The position numbers and the translations under genes are program-made. Of a stretch of 64,000 bases of DNA, positions 1 through 8,326 are shown piece by piece. The notes below the pieces were generated by a model that searched no databases, had not been told where the DNA came from, and saw only the letters and a program-made list of their open reading frames with translations. The stretch is taken from positions 1 to 64,000 of the forward strand of contig JACKBX010000002.1 of assembly GCA_020634375.1 (NCBI GenBank), read 5' to 3'. How positions within the stretch are numbered: position 1 is the first letter of the stretch; each line of letters begins with the position of its first letter. The stretch comes from Ardenticatenaceae bacterium. Its GTDB lineage: Bacteria; Chloroflexota; Anaerolineae; Promineifilales; Promineifilaceae.

Positions 1-6
1 GATCGC

Positions 7-1971
7 CTAAGCAGGTGAAGGGGCTGGCGGCAAATCACCTGCCGCCGGTAAATTTAAGGCAGACGATTTCCGTTCGGCAGCAGGATTTGTCGGTTCCGGT
101 TGGGGATTAGACGGGTTCCCGGCACTGGGCGGCGCAGGGGGTAAGTCATCACCTCGCATCAAAGCAACGAATTCATCTGCGTCCAGTGTTTCTACTTCTA
201 ATAGTGCTTTTGCAATGCGGTCTAGTTTATCCCGATTTTCTTGCAATAGCTTTTTGGTGCGCTCGTATTCAGTGTCAATAATACGACGTACTTCTTCATC
301 AATTTTTTGCGCGATGGCATCTGAATAATCACGCTGTTCACTAATTTCACGGCCCAAGAATACGAGTTCTTGCTTTTCACCGTAAACGCGTGGCCCTAAT
401 TCGTCGCTCATGCCGTACTGCGTGACCATTGACCGTGCCATGCGCGTTACTTGTTGCAAATCGTTACTGGCTCCAGTGGTAATTTCGCCAAAAACGACTT
501 CTTCGGCTACGCGCCCACCCAAAGCAGAGGCGATGAGAGCCATAAACTTGGAGCGACTGTACATAGAAGCGTCATCTTCTAAATACCAGGTGACGCCGCC
601 TGCCATGCCACGTGGAATGATAGTGATTTTGCGCACCGTTTGCGCGTGGGGCAGCAGATGGCTGATAACAGCGTGACCGGCCTCGTGATAAGCGGTAATC
701 TCGCGCTCTTCGGGGCTGATGACGCGGCTTTTGCGTTCTGGGCCAAGCTGCACACGCTCGATTGCTTCCTGAAACTCGGGCATACCGATGGTTTTGCGGT
801 TGCGCCGTGCGGCCAACAGTGCAGCTTCGTTGACGGTGTTTTCGATATCCGCGCCGACGAATCCGGGGGTGGCTTTTGCCAAAATGCCTAGTTTGACTTT
901 TGGGTTGACCGGTTTACCGCGCACGTGGACTTTGAATATTTCTTCGCGGCCACGCACATCGGGGCGGTCTATGACCACGCGGCGGTCGAAACGGCCGGGG
1001 CGCATCAGCGCTGGGTCGAGGATGTCAGGGCGGTTGGTGGCGGCGAGGATGATGACGTGGGTGTCGGTGTCAAAACCATCCATTTCTACCAAAATTTGGT
1101 TGAGGGTTTGTTCGCGTTCGTCGTGTGAGCCGCCTAATCCTGCACCGCGCTGCCGACCGACGGCATCAATTTCATCTACAAAGACAATGCAGGGGCTGTT
1201 GCGTTTGGCCTGCTCGAAGAGGTCGCGCACGCGGCTGGCGCCAACGCCGACAAACATTTCGACGAACTCGGAACCGGCGATGGAGAAGAAAGGTACACCT
1301 GCTTCGCCGGAGATGGCTTTGGCGAGGAGGGTTTTGCCGGTTCCAGGGCTGCCAACGAGGAGGACGCCTTTGGGTATGCGTGCGCCAAAGCTGACGAATT
1401 TTTCGGGTTCTTTGAGGAATTCAACGATTTCGGCGAGTTCGGCTTTGGCTTCGTCGGCTCCGGCTACGTCATCGAAGGTGACGGAGGGATGGTCGCCGGT
1501 GAACATGCGGGCACGGCTTTTGCCGAAGGCGGCAGCCTGGTTGTTGGTTCCCTGAGCCTGGCGAAAGATGAAGTAGATAAAGGCGATGATGAGGATGGCG
1601 GGCAAGAAGATGCCGATGGCGCTGAGCCAGTTGCCGACTTCGCTGGGTTTTTCGTAGATGATGGTGGGACGGCCGTCCTGATAATCTTCGCTGGTGATGC
1701 CGTAGTTACTGAGAACCTCTTCGATCGAGCTGACGCCGCTAATTTGGGATACGGCTGGTTCATCAGAGTCGTTGTAGGTGATGGTGAGTTGACGGCCGTC
1801 TCCGTCAACCTGAATTTCGCTGACGGCGTTTTCTTGGATGTCTTGAGCCAGTTGAGAGATGGAGATGTCTTGAGTAGGCTGGGGGGCAGCGTTGTAGCTC
1901 CACACCATCGTAATGATAACAATACCAATCAGGAGGTAGACAAACCATCTGGTTGTTCTGGGTGAATTCAC
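7..1971 (-). CDS. ftsH: ATP-dependent zinc metalloprotease FtsH
   Basis: Membrane-anchored AAA+ protease that degrades misfolded membrane and short-lived regulatory proteins. Two membrane segments (about residues 9-27 and 117-136) flank an extracytoplasmic domain. The AAA module follows with Walker A GSPGTGKT (207-214), Walker B VFVDEID (263-269) and the second region of homology around [21 protein letters not shown] (split here: ATNRPD at 311-316, RPGRFDRR at 324-331). The zinc site is HEAGH (429-433). The C-terminal tail is Pro/Ala-rich and disordered-looking. Length 654 aa is normal for the family. The start is GTG at 1971, with AGAGG about 7 nt upstream. Serine in place of the usual first proline of GPPGTGKT is a minor variation. 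Identification is firm. Confidence 0.98.
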   Translation of the reverse strand: MNSPRTTRWFVYLLIGIVIITMVWSYNAAPQPTQDISISQLAQDIQENAVSEIQVDGDGRQLTITYNDSDEPAVSQISGVSSIEEVLSNYGITSEDYQDGRPTIIYEKPSEVGNWLSAIGIFLPAILIIAFIYFIFRQAQGTNNQAAAFGKSRARMFTGDHPSVTFDDVAGADEAKAELAEIVEFLKEPEKFVSFGARIPKGVLLVGSPGTGKTLLAKAISGEAGVPFFSIAGSEFVEMFVGVGASRVRDLFEQAKRNSPCIVFVDEIDAVGRQRGAGLGGSHDEREQTLNQILVEMDGFDTDTHVIILAATNRPDILDPALMRPGRFDRRVVIDRPDVRGREEIFKVHVRGKPVNPKVKLGILAKATPGFVGADIENTVNEAALLAARRNRKTIGMPEFQEAIERVQLGPERKSRVISPEEREITAYHEAGHAVISHLLPHAQTVRKITIIPRGMAGGVTWYLEDDASMYSRSKFMALIASALGGRVAEEVVFGEITTGASNDLQQVTRMARSMVTQYGMSDELGPRVYGEKQELVFLGREISEQRDYSDAIAQKIDEEVRRIIDTEYERTKKLLQENRDKLDRIAKALLEVETLDADEFVALMRGDDLPPAPPSAGNPSNPQPEPTNPAAERKSSALNLPAAGDLPPAPSPA

Positions 1972-2098
1972 AATATAACCTCTACTGGGGTTGGGGATTA
2001 GCGTTTGGGCAGATTACGAAAGACTAATCACCAATCTTACATTTTTTAATTAATGTCAGTATAACAAAAAGGGAGATGGGTTGCGAGTGGCGATAGGG

Positions 2099-3268
2099 TC
2101 ATCCTGCCCAGGCTCGGTAAACAAAGTACCAGAGGGGGATGAGGCCGAGGAGCATCATTAAGGCAGTGATGCCGAGACTGATGGCAATCCAATCGGGCGA
2201 GGCCGTTTCTGTTGGCGTGGTGGTGAGGTGTAGCGGGTCAGGTGGTGTGTGGGTGGTCGCCTCGCGTAGGGGTTGTTTTTGCTGAATAACTGCGTTGGGG
2301 CGGGTATGTTCATCCTGGTCGTCCGTGAGGCGGGGAGGGATGTATTGGTGAAGTTGGGTTTTTCGTTCAGCGATGGGGGTGGCCGGGTCGGAAACGGCCG
2401 TTACCGGGTACACTGGCCCCGTTTCATCCTGACTGCTCTGACGATATGTGCTGAGGATACGCCCCAATTGCCCGGCTGTGCGATAACGCCCGGCCGGTTC
2501 CTTAGTCAGCACCTTTGCCACAATTTGCTCTAATTGCGGAGGAATACTGGTGTTCAAGGTTGTTATTGGTGGCGGCGCTTCATTCATATGTTTCAGCGCA
2601 TAAGCTGTATGTGATTCAGCCAAAAATGGCAAACGCCCCGTTAGCATTTCAAACAGAATGACGCCGATGGCATACACATCGGAGGCTGGGGTAGGGGGAT
2701 AGCCGGAGGCTTGTTCGGGGGAAAAGTATTGTGGCGTGCCCCAGGCTCGCGCTTCTTGCTGCTGGCTGGCTTCGCTGACGGCGCGAGCAATGCCGAAATC
2801 GGCCACTTTTACACGATCATCGCGGGTGACGAGGATGTTTTGTGGTTTTACATCGCAGTGGACGAGGCGAGCGCGGTGGGCGTAACCAATGCCGTTGCAT
2901 ATTTGGATGCTCAAATCTAGCGCACGGTTGATGGGCATGGGCTGGTTGAGGCTGTTTTGCTGGCGGATGATTTGTTTGAGGGTACGGCCGTCCACAAACT
3001 CCATCACAATATAATGACGGTGAGCATCCTGCCCGATGTCGTGCACCGTAACAATGTTTGAATGTGCTAGATTTGCTGCTGCATGTGCTTCTTGTTGGAA
3101 GCGCTGTAAAAACCCTTCGTCCCCGGTCAGGCTTTCGTGCAGCATTTTCACAGCTACCAGCCGCCCCAGTGAGAGATCGTGGGCTTTGTACACCACAGAC
3201 ATACCCCCGCTGCCAATGCGTTCCAATAATTTATAGCGATTATTCAAAACAGTGTATTCCCCGGACAT
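2099..3268 (-). CDS. PknB-type serine/threonine protein kinase with C-terminal membrane anchor
   Basis: Eukaryotic-like protein kinase, 389 aa. Visible parts are the glycine loop GSGGMS (19-24), ATP-anchoring Lys in VAVKML (K41), catalytic loop HCDVKPQN (137-144), DFG (157-159) and activation-segment end SPEQASG. The catalytic Asp139 is present, but the residue before it is Cys rather than Arg, so this is a non-RD kinase. About 90 residues of low-complexity linker follow, then one C-terminal membrane helix (about 358-385) with only a few residues beyond it. It therefore has no extracytoplasmic PASTA or sensor domain. It stands alone between ftsH and a CBS gene, and its substrate cannot be told from context. 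Confidence 0.93.
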   Translation of the reverse strand: MSGEYTVLNNRYKLLERIGSGGMSVVYKAHDLSLGRLVAVKMLHESLTGDEGFLQRFQQEAHAAANLAHSNIVTVHDIGQDAHRHYIVMEFVDGRTLKQIIRQQNSLNQPMPINRALDLSIQICNGIGYAHRARLVHCDVKPQNILVTRDDRVKVADFGIARAVSEASQQQEARAWGTPQYFSPEQASGYPPTPASDVYAIGVILFEMLTGRLPFLAESHTAYALKHMNEAPPPITTLNTSIPPQLEQIVAKVLTKEPAGRYRTAGQLGRILSTYRQSSQDETGPVYPVTAVSDPATPIAERKTQLHQYIPPRLTDDQDEHTRPNAVIQQKQPLREATTHTPPDPLHLTTTPTETASPDWIAISLGITALMMLLGLIPLWYFVYRAWAG

Positions 3269-3400
3269 AGGCAGGATTGTAAAACGGAACGGCCGAATCG
3301 TAAAGAGGAAAGTTGCGTTGATGACCTGGTTGAGCCGCTAGAGGCGAAATGCTATCATAGGGACATCAAGATTTTTGGTCGTGAAACAAGGAGCAAGAGC

Positions 3401-3802
3401 ATGAAACAGGGGCGCACCGTTTTAGAGGCAAAGCGATATGGTATTTTTAGTTGCCGTGTGGAGACTAGCTTGTTAGATGTGGCGCGGCTACTGCTGGAAC
3501 GAGACATCAGCTCTTTGGTTGTGCTAGATGAAGCCGAGGCGCTCCGTGGGATTATTAGCCGTACAGACTTGCTTCAGGCCTGTTTGGAGCATGATGAATG
3601 GGCTGTTCAGACGGTGGCTGATTACATGAGTACAGATGTGGTTACGGTGACGCCGCAAACCCTGTTATGCGACGTGGCTGAACTGCTTCTGCAGAACCAT
3701 ATTCATCGTGTTGTTGTTGTGCGGGAGGAAGATGGTGTGCAGTATCCAGTCGCAGTCGTGTCTGACGGTGACTTCATCTACCATATGGTGAAAGAAGCCT
3801 GA
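3401..3802 (+). CDS. CBS-domain pair protein
   Basis: A 133-aa stand-alone CBS pair (Bateman module). CBS1 covers about residues 14-55 (pattern LLERDISSLVVLDE...GIISRTDLL). CBS2 covers about residues 68-130 (DVVTVTPQTLLCDVAELL...VSDGDFIYHM). Such modules bind adenosine nucleotides and regulate a partner protein; no effector domain is fused here. The start ATG is preceded by AAGGAG at a 7-nt spacing. It is divergent from the upstream kinase gene and not obviously in an operon. Confidence 0.9.
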   Translation: MKQGRTVLEAKRYGIFSCRVETSLLDVARLLLERDISSLVVLDEAEALRGIISRTDLLQACLEHDEWAVQTVADYMSTDVVTVTPQTLLCDVAELLLQNHIHRVVVVREEDGVQYPVAVVSDGDFIYHMVKEA

Positions 3803-4119
3803 TGATGTGGTTATTTCAATAGGGGATTATTGTCAGCTCTACGAATTACTCTTGGTATTTCCGCAGATTTCTTATGGATGCTCGACTCCCTGTGCCATAG
3901 GATGGCATACGACGGAAGGGGTTGATGCAAATGATGATCCCCACAATTGAAATGATGAATAACGTAGATGCGGTAATCATGATTTTGTCCTAATAATGCC
4001 TTCTTACCCCAGATTATTCCGCAGATTGCTTGCGAATTTTCTTAAGGTGTAGCCTGTCTTGGCAGCGAGGAAATTTTGACGGCAACGGCCGTTCCTGCTA
4101 TCATTTACGCATCATGAAA
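3803..4119. other. intergenic stretch without a recognised gene
   Basis: About 320 bases between the CBS gene and the structured leader of the ABC transporter. I see no reading frame with a plausible start and ribosome site. One ACGGCCGT palindrome lies at 4085-4092. A promoter for the downstream transporter operon is expected here, but no convincing -35/-10 pair stands out. Confidence 0.4.
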
Positions 4120-4184
4120 CACCACAGAGGTGACAAGCGGCAATGAGGCCGCAACTATATTTCACCCGCGTAGGCGTCAAGGCA
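4120..4184 (+). promoter_or_regulatory. candidate structured 5' leader (riboswitch-like) of the ABC exporter operon
   Basis: Seen directly: GGTGA (4129-4133) can pair with TCACC (4162-4166), enclosing a hairpin GCGGC (4137-4141)/GCCGC (4148-4152). Downstream, GGCGT (4173-4177) can pair with ACGCC (4185-4189). The last segment is also the start of the terminator 5' arm, so the two structures exclude each other. This is the logic of a transcription-attenuating riboswitch. It does not match the conserved cores of the riboswitch classes I could recall, so the ligand is unknown. Confidence 0.45.
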
Positions 4185-4221
4185 ACGCCCTACTGCTATA
4201 TAGGCAGTAGGGCGTTTTTTA
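4185..4221 (+). terminator. intrinsic terminator ahead of the ABC exporter genes
   Basis: Perfect 12-bp stem, ACGCCCTACTGC (4185-4196) with GCAGTAGGGCGT (4204-4215), 7-nt loop, then a six-T run (4215-4220). It ends about 43 nt before the first permease start codon. It therefore acts as an attenuator in the leader rather than as the end of an upstream gene, which is over 380 nt away. Confidence 0.8.
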
Positions 4222-4263
4222 TTGCGCTTGACGACATTCATTTTGACAAACGGAGGTGACAAT

Positions 4264-5055
4264 GTGAGATTGTTTTGGGAAATTACACGGCGCTCTTTCC
4301 GGCGGTTTATGACCTACCGGGCGGCGGCGCTGGCCGGATTGGTGACAAACGTCTTCTTTGGGTTGCTGCGCGTCTCTGTACTGCTGGCATTGTACGACGG
4401 CCGTCCCGAAGTGGCAGGCTACACTGTCCCAGGCATCATTACCTACACGGCGCTCACCCAGGCTGTCATCGCCTATCTCAGTTTGTTTGGCTGGTTTGAC
4501 TTGATGCAATCTGTTTACACGGGAGAAATTGCCGCTGACCTGCTGAAGCCCATGCGCCTCTTCACCTTTTGGCTGGCGCAAGACACGGGGCGGGCAGCCG
4601 TCAATATTTTGCTGCGCGGCGTGACCATCATGATCATTTACGGGCTGTTGTTTGATCTGACATACCCGCAAACGGCCGTGCAAACTCTCGCCGTCATCCT
4701 CACCATCATTCTCAGTTGGCTGCTCAGTTTTACCTGGCGCTTTCTCATCAACCTACCCGCTTTCTGGACACCCAACGCACGCGGCATTGTGCGCCTGGGC
4801 TATGTGCTGGCCTGGTTTTTCTCCGGCTTCCTCATGCCCCTGCGCTTTTTGCCCGATTGGGTGCAGCGCGTTGCTTACCTCACCCCCTTTCCGCACATGC
4901 TCAACTCAGTGGTGGACGTGTATGTCGGCGTCCTCAGCGGCACAGAGTTACTGCGTGTTCTGCTCATCCAGGCGGCGTGGGTCTTGGCGTTGGCGTTGAT
5001 GGGGCAGTTGGTATTGAAAACGGCCGTGCGCCGCCTCGTCATTTTAGGAGGATGA
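4264..5055 (+). CDS. ABC-2 type permease, first subunit (ABC2_membrane_6-like, COG4587/COG3694 type)
   Basis: Integral membrane protein of about 263 aa with six predicted hydrophobic helices. It is the first of two paired permeases followed by a cognate ATPase. The pairing of two such permeases with an ATPase of the COG4586 kind is characteristic of an uncharacterised family of ABC exporters. An upstream in-frame TTG at 4222 lies in the terminator U-run. I chose GTG at 4264 because GGAGGTGA sits about 7 nt before it and the protein then begins with a typical amphipathic stretch before the first helix. Expression is probably attenuated by the leader just upstream. Substrate unknown. Confidence 0.85.
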   Translation: MRLFWEITRRSFRRFMTYRAAALAGLVTNVFFGLLRVSVLLALYDGRPEVAGYTVPGIITYTALTQAVIAYLSLFGWFDLMQSVYTGEIAADLLKPMRLFTFWLAQDTGRAAVNILLRGVTIMIIYGLLFDLTYPQTAVQTLAVILTIILSWLLSFTWRFLINLPAFWTPNARGIVRLGYVLAWFFSGFLMPLRFLPDWVQRVAYLTPFPHMLNSVVDVYVGVLSGTELLRVLLIQAAWVLALALMGQLVLKTAVRRLVILGG

Positions 5056-5064
5056 AAGCAGTCG

Positions 5065-5117
5065 TTAGTAAACAGTAATCAGTAAATGGACACTGATCAC
5101 TGAATACTGACCACTGC
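5065..5117. repeat. intergenic inverted repeat with quasi-periodic arms (CAGTAATCAGTA family)
   Basis: The spacer between the two permease genes consists of near-repeats of cagt/atcagt on the left and actgatcactga/tactgaccactg on the right. Together they form an imperfect hairpin. It belongs to the class of wordy palindromes seen at many junctions in this window. Confidence 0.6.
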
Positions 5118-5133
5118 TCAAAAGGAGTAACCC

Positions 5134-5943
5134 ATGCGACACACCCTCACCCTCTACCGCCGCCTGCTGGGCGTGCAAATACGCAGCCAGTTACAGTACC
5201 GCGTCGCCTTCTTCATGGATTTACTGGCAACCGGACTGACTGTCTGCCTGGAATTCGCTTCCCTGGCTCTCGTCTTGCAGCGCTTCCAGCATATTCGCGG
5301 CTGGACAATGGGCGAAGTTGCCTTTCTGTATGGCATGGTGGAAATAGCCTTTGGCATCATGGATTTGGTTTTCTCTGGCTTCGACCCAGGGCGCTTTGGG
5401 CAAGAGGTGCGGCGCGGCACCTTTGACCAGATTTTGCTGCGCCCAGTCAACATCACCGTGCAGGTGTTGACGCTGGATTTTGCCCTGCGCCGCCTGGCAA
5501 AGATTACGGTGGGTATCGGCATCTTTATCGTGGGGTTGCAGGGGACTATGATAACCTGGACGCCAGCTAAACTCCTCTACCTGCCTTTTGTGCTGGGCAG
5601 CATGGTTTGCTTTTTCGGCGGGCTTTTTGTCGTTGGCGCGACCATCACCTTTTGGACGGTTGAATCCATTGAGGTGATGAACATCCTCACCTACGGCGGC
5701 AGCTTCACTATTTCTTATCCCATGAGCATTTACCCGGATTGGCTGCGCCGCTTCTTTACGTACATCGTGCCCGCCATTTTTCTGAATTACTATCCTGCCC
5801 TTTACATACTCGATAAACCAGACCCGTTTAACTTTCCACCTATCGCGCCCTTCCTCGCGCCTCTGGTGGGCTTAATTACACTGGCTTTATCCCTTGCCTT
5901 CTGGCGCTTCGGCATCACCCATTACCAAAGCACCGGAACGTGA
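5134..5943 (+). CDS. ABC-2 type permease, second subunit (ABC2_membrane_6-like)
   Basis: A 269-aa, six-helix membrane protein paralogous in layout to the preceding gene and presumably its partner in a heterodimeric exporter. ATG is preceded by AAAGGAG at about 7 nt. Hydrophobic segments are clear around residues 25-50, 60-80, 110-130, 145-170, 180-200 and 235-258. An inverted repeat separates it from the first permease, and a second, longer repeat separates it from the ATPase gene. All three genes are still likely cotranscribed. Confidence 0.85.
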   Translation: MRHTLTLYRRLLGVQIRSQLQYRVAFFMDLLATGLTVCLEFASLALVLQRFQHIRGWTMGEVAFLYGMVEIAFGIMDLVFSGFDPGRFGQEVRRGTFDQILLRPVNITVQVLTLDFALRRLAKITVGIGIFIVGLQGTMITWTPAKLLYLPFVLGSMVCFFGGLFVVGATITFWTVESIEVMNILTYGGSFTISYPMSIYPDWLRRFFTYIVPAIFLNYYPALYILDKPDPFNFPPIAPFLAPLVGLITLALSLAFWRFGITHYQSTGT

Positions 5944-5953
5944 CAATACATCA

Positions 5954-6092
5954 AAAGGAACACGGAGTGCACAGAGAATACACGGAGTATCACAGAGAGA
6001 ACACAAAGAAGAATAGGGGAGCTAGTGTTATCTCATTCTCTTTATTCTCTCTGTGTATCTCACTATCTTCTCTGTGTAACTCTGTGTTCCTC
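5954..6092. repeat. long imperfect inverted repeat of ACACGGAG/CACAGAGA words
   Basis: The left arm (about 5954-6010) is built of ggaacacggagt, gcacagagaata and cacggagtatcacagagaga. The right arm (about 6038-6092) holds the complement (ctctctgtgtatctc, tctctgtgtaactctgtgttcc). A related sequence is inserted in frame inside the ecfA gene at about 9083-9200. Dispersed repeats of this kind are common in Chloroflexota and cyanobacteria. Confidence 0.7.
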
Positions 6093-6114
6093 ATAAAGTT
6101 AGTATGGAGAAATA

Positions 6115-7098
6115 ATGATCCAAGTACATAACCTTCACAAACATTTCAAAGTGACCCGGCATCACCAGGGGCGCTTGGCTGGGGTGCGCAACTTGTTGAC
6201 GCGGGAATACCGGCTGGTTAAGGCGGTGGATAACGTCAGCTTTACCATTCAGACGGGGGAATTGGTGGGCTACTTGGGGCCAAATGGTGCGGGTAAGTCC
6301 ACAACGATTAAGATGCTGACCGGGCTGCTTGTGCCAACAGGGGGCGACTTGGTGGTAAACGGCCGTATCCCCCACCAATCCCGCCAACAGTACGTCGCCA
6401 ACATCGGCGTCGTCTTTGGGCAGCGCACCACCTTGTGGTGGGACCTGCCCGTCATCGAGTCGCTCGAACTCTTGCAGCACGTCTACCGTGTGCCCGCCGA
6501 CCGCTTCCGCCAAAATCTGAGCGAATTCACCGACTTGTTAGACCTGAAACCCTTCTTGCACACGCCGGTACGCTCACTTTCATTGGGGCAGCGCATGAGA
6601 GCCGACCTCTGCGCCGCGCTGCTGCACGACCCGGCGCTGCTCTTTTTGGATGAGCCGACCATTGGTCTGGACGTCGTTGCTAAAGAGCGCATTCGCCAAT
6701 TCATCCAGCACGTCAACCGCGAGCGAGGCACGACCATCATCCTCACCACGCATGATTTGCAAGATGTGGAGAAGTTGTGCGAGCGAGTGATGATTATTGA
6801 TCACGGCCGTCTTCTCTTCGACGGTCAGCTCAACGACCTGCGAGAACGGTTTGACGGCCGTCGTGAGCTGTTGGTAGATATGGCCGAAGCCTACGAGGAC
6901 GTGAGCGTGGAGGGGGCGCAAGTGGTGGCGCGGGATGGCTGGCAGGTAACATATCAGTTCAGCCGCAGCAGCGTCACCGCATCCGAACTCATCAGCCGCA
7001 TCTCGCAGCGCTACCGCATCCGCGACCTGGCCGTGCGCGAGCCGGACATCGAAGCCACCATCCGCCGCATCTACGAAGAACGACTGCTAGAAACATAA
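6115..7098 (+). CDS. ABC exporter ATP-binding protein (COG4586-like)
   Basis: A 327-aa nucleotide-binding subunit. Walker A is GPNGAGKST (about residues 54-62), the Q-loop lies in VVFGQRTTLWWDLP, the signature is LSLGQRMRADL in place of the usual LSGGQ, and Walker B with D-loop is LLFLDEPTIGLD. The switch His is in TTHDLQDVE. About 80 C-terminal residues form an extra domain. The VFGQRTTLWWDLP segment and the LGQRMR signature are typical of the ATPases that pair with these two-permease exporters. GGAG lies about 7 nt before the ATG. Confidence 0.93.
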   Translation: MIQVHNLHKHFKVTRHHQGRLAGVRNLLTREYRLVKAVDNVSFTIQTGELVGYLGPNGAGKSTTIKMLTGLLVPTGGDLVVNGRIPHQSRQQYVANIGVVFGQRTTLWWDLPVIESLELLQHVYRVPADRFRQNLSEFTDLLDLKPFLHTPVRSLSLGQRMRADLCAALLHDPALLFLDEPTIGLDVVAKERIRQFIQHVNRERGTTIILTTHDLQDVEKLCERVMIIDHGRLLFDGQLNDLRERFDGRRELLVDMAEAYEDVSVEGAQVVARDGWQVTYQFSRSSVTASELISRISQRYRIRDLAVREPDIEATIRRIYEERLLET

Positions 7099-7147
7099 AG
7101 GATGTGAAGGGACGCCTAGCCATCAGCAGCTAGCAACCAACCCCCAA

Positions 7148-7510
7148 TTATCCACCCGCCCGTTTCGCCGTATACCCCTGCTTTTGCAGTTCGGCAACGA
7201 TGGTGTCGCGGTGCTCGCCCTGGATCTCAATCACGCCGTCACGGATGGTGCCGCCGCTGCCACATTTACGCTTGAGCATTTTGGCTAGCTCATTCAACTT
7301 ATCTTCATGCAGTGAAAGCCCGGTGATGATAGTCACGCCTTTGCCCTTGCGCCCCTTCGTTTGACGGCTTACACGCACAACGCCATCCCCTTTGGGCCGG
7401 GGCGTGGCTTTTTTTTGACGGCAGGTACACTGCTCAATGGGTTCGCCACAATCAGGACACATTTTGCCCCAATCAGTGGAGTAAACGAGTTTGTTTTTTC
7501 GTGCTTTCAT
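7148..7510 (-). CDS. yciH: SUI1/YciH-family translation factor
   Basis: A 120-aa homologue of eIF1 (SUI1 fold). An N-terminal zinc-ribbon-like segment with CPDC...CTC (residues 18-31) is followed by the SUI1 domain, with the recognisable KGRKGKGVTIITGL, LAKMLKRKCGSGGT and IQGEHRDTIVAEL segments. Bacterial YciH proteins are thought to act at the 30S subunit in start-site fidelity, by analogy to eIF1. Convergent with the ABC ATPase gene. Confidence 0.92.
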   Translation of the reverse strand: MKARKNKLVYSTDWGKMCPDCGEPIEQCTCRQKKATPRPKGDGVVRVSRQTKGRKGKGVTIITGLSLHEDKLNELAKMLKRKCGSGGTIRDGVIEIQGEHRDTIVAELQKQGYTAKRAGG

Positions 7511-7586
7511 GTTAAACCAATCTTGTTGATGCAGATGACTTTGCGAATCATATGATGCTTCTAATATACCCGGCGGGCAAGAAAAT

Positions 7587-7692
7587 TAACACCCCGGTAT
7601 CAATTTTTCCACACCCTAGTGCTAAATTTATGATACCCAGGTGCTAATTATTTTTCACCCGGGTGTTAATTTTCTCATACCGGGGTGCTGAT
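7587..7692. repeat. five short palindromic repeats with ACCCNGGTGYTAATT core
   Basis: Cores lie at about 7587-7600, 7611-7624, 7633-7649, 7656-7670 and 7677-7692. Successive copies are 22-24 bases apart, roughly two helical turns. Each core is an imperfect dyad (for example CACCCGGGTG), and the spacers are A/T-rich. The array fills the space between yciH and the HU-like gene. It could be a cluster of protein-binding sites or a degenerate tandem repeat. Confidence 0.6.
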
Positions 7693-7724
7693 TTTGCAGC
7701 CCTCAATCGGCCAGCAAATCAGCG

Positions 7725-8129
7725 CTAATCATCTACAGGGTCTTCTGGATGCACGGCGTTCCATTCCGCTATCAATTCCTCGCTGCTTTTGTGTAGATTG
7801 GCGTGATTGCTGACTTTAACGGCCGTCCACAATGCCGGGTTTTGCAGGCTGGCGATGGCGCTGCGATTGCCACGGACAATCAGGCCCACTTCGCCGCCTA
7901 CCTTCATGTTTACGGAAATAGTCAGTACGCCATCCAGTTTCACCGTTTCCCCATTTTGCAAAGCCGCCAGCATCTCGCGCATTGCTTTGCGGAAGATGCC
8001 AAACATTTCATCTTCGTCAAACGTGGTGCTTTGCCTGGCAATGCGCCGCGCCAATTCTTCAATGTCCACGACGCCTTGAGATTGAATCTTTGGCCGCAAC
8101 TGGTTCACAACGACAATTTTCTCTGCCAT
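7725..8129 (-). CDS. HU/IHF-like DNA-binding protein (probable)
   Basis: A 134-aa protein. The stretch DIEELARRIARQST...FRKAMREMLAALQNGETVKLDGVLTISVNMKV has the helix-turn-helix followed by a beta arm, as in the HU-related proteins of Bacteroidota and others (HU-HIG-like). The basic DNA-binding arm is less obvious than in classical HU. GGAGGG precedes the ATG. Likely a nucleoid-associated or architectural protein. The family assignment rests on pattern only. Confidence 0.55.
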   Translation of the reverse strand: MAEKIVVVNQLRPKIQSQGVVDIEELARRIARQSTTFDEDEMFGIFRKAMREMLAALQNGETVKLDGVLTISVNMKVGGEVGLIVRGNRSAIASLQNPALWTAVKVSNHANLHKSSEELIAEWNAVHPEDPVDD

Positions 8130-8285
8130 GATAGAGTCCCTCCATAAAATAGGTTGAATGTACAGCCGCCATTACTGTGACTGTTTTTACATATGGCAAG
8201 TTTAATGAGGGTGTAGGGGCTTGTCCAGTGTATCTTTTTGTGATTGATGATTTTGGCGTGTAGCAATGGCTAATTTGGCCCGGTA

Positions 8286-8318
8286 AGATTTGACCAATCT
8301 CCAAGATTGGTCAAATCT
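8286..8318. repeat. perfect 15-bp inverted repeat (AGATTTGACCAATCT)
   Basis: Arms 8286-8300 and 8304-8318 with a 3-nt loop, located just beyond the stop codon of ecfA. It has no T-run, so it is a hairpin of the dispersed-repeat type rather than a canonical terminator. It may still protect the 3' end of the operon transcript. A related GACAAATC/GATTTGTC hairpin lies at about 26337-26357. Confidence 0.6.
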
Positions 8319-8326
8319 AAAAACAG

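Noticed and set aside
4120..4221. Assignment of the leader to a known riboswitch class
   Set aside because: Compared from memory with guanidine, fluoride, TPP, lysine, SAM, glycine, c-di-GMP and cobalamin cores; none of the invariant segments match, so it is left unassigned.
4222..4263. Permease start at TTG 4222
   Set aside because: It falls at the U-run of the terminator; GTG 4264 has a strong ribosome site.
7587..7692. Possible CRISPR array
   Set aside because: Repeats are only about 15 bases, degenerate and nearly contiguous, without unique spacers of uniform length, and no cas gene is present.
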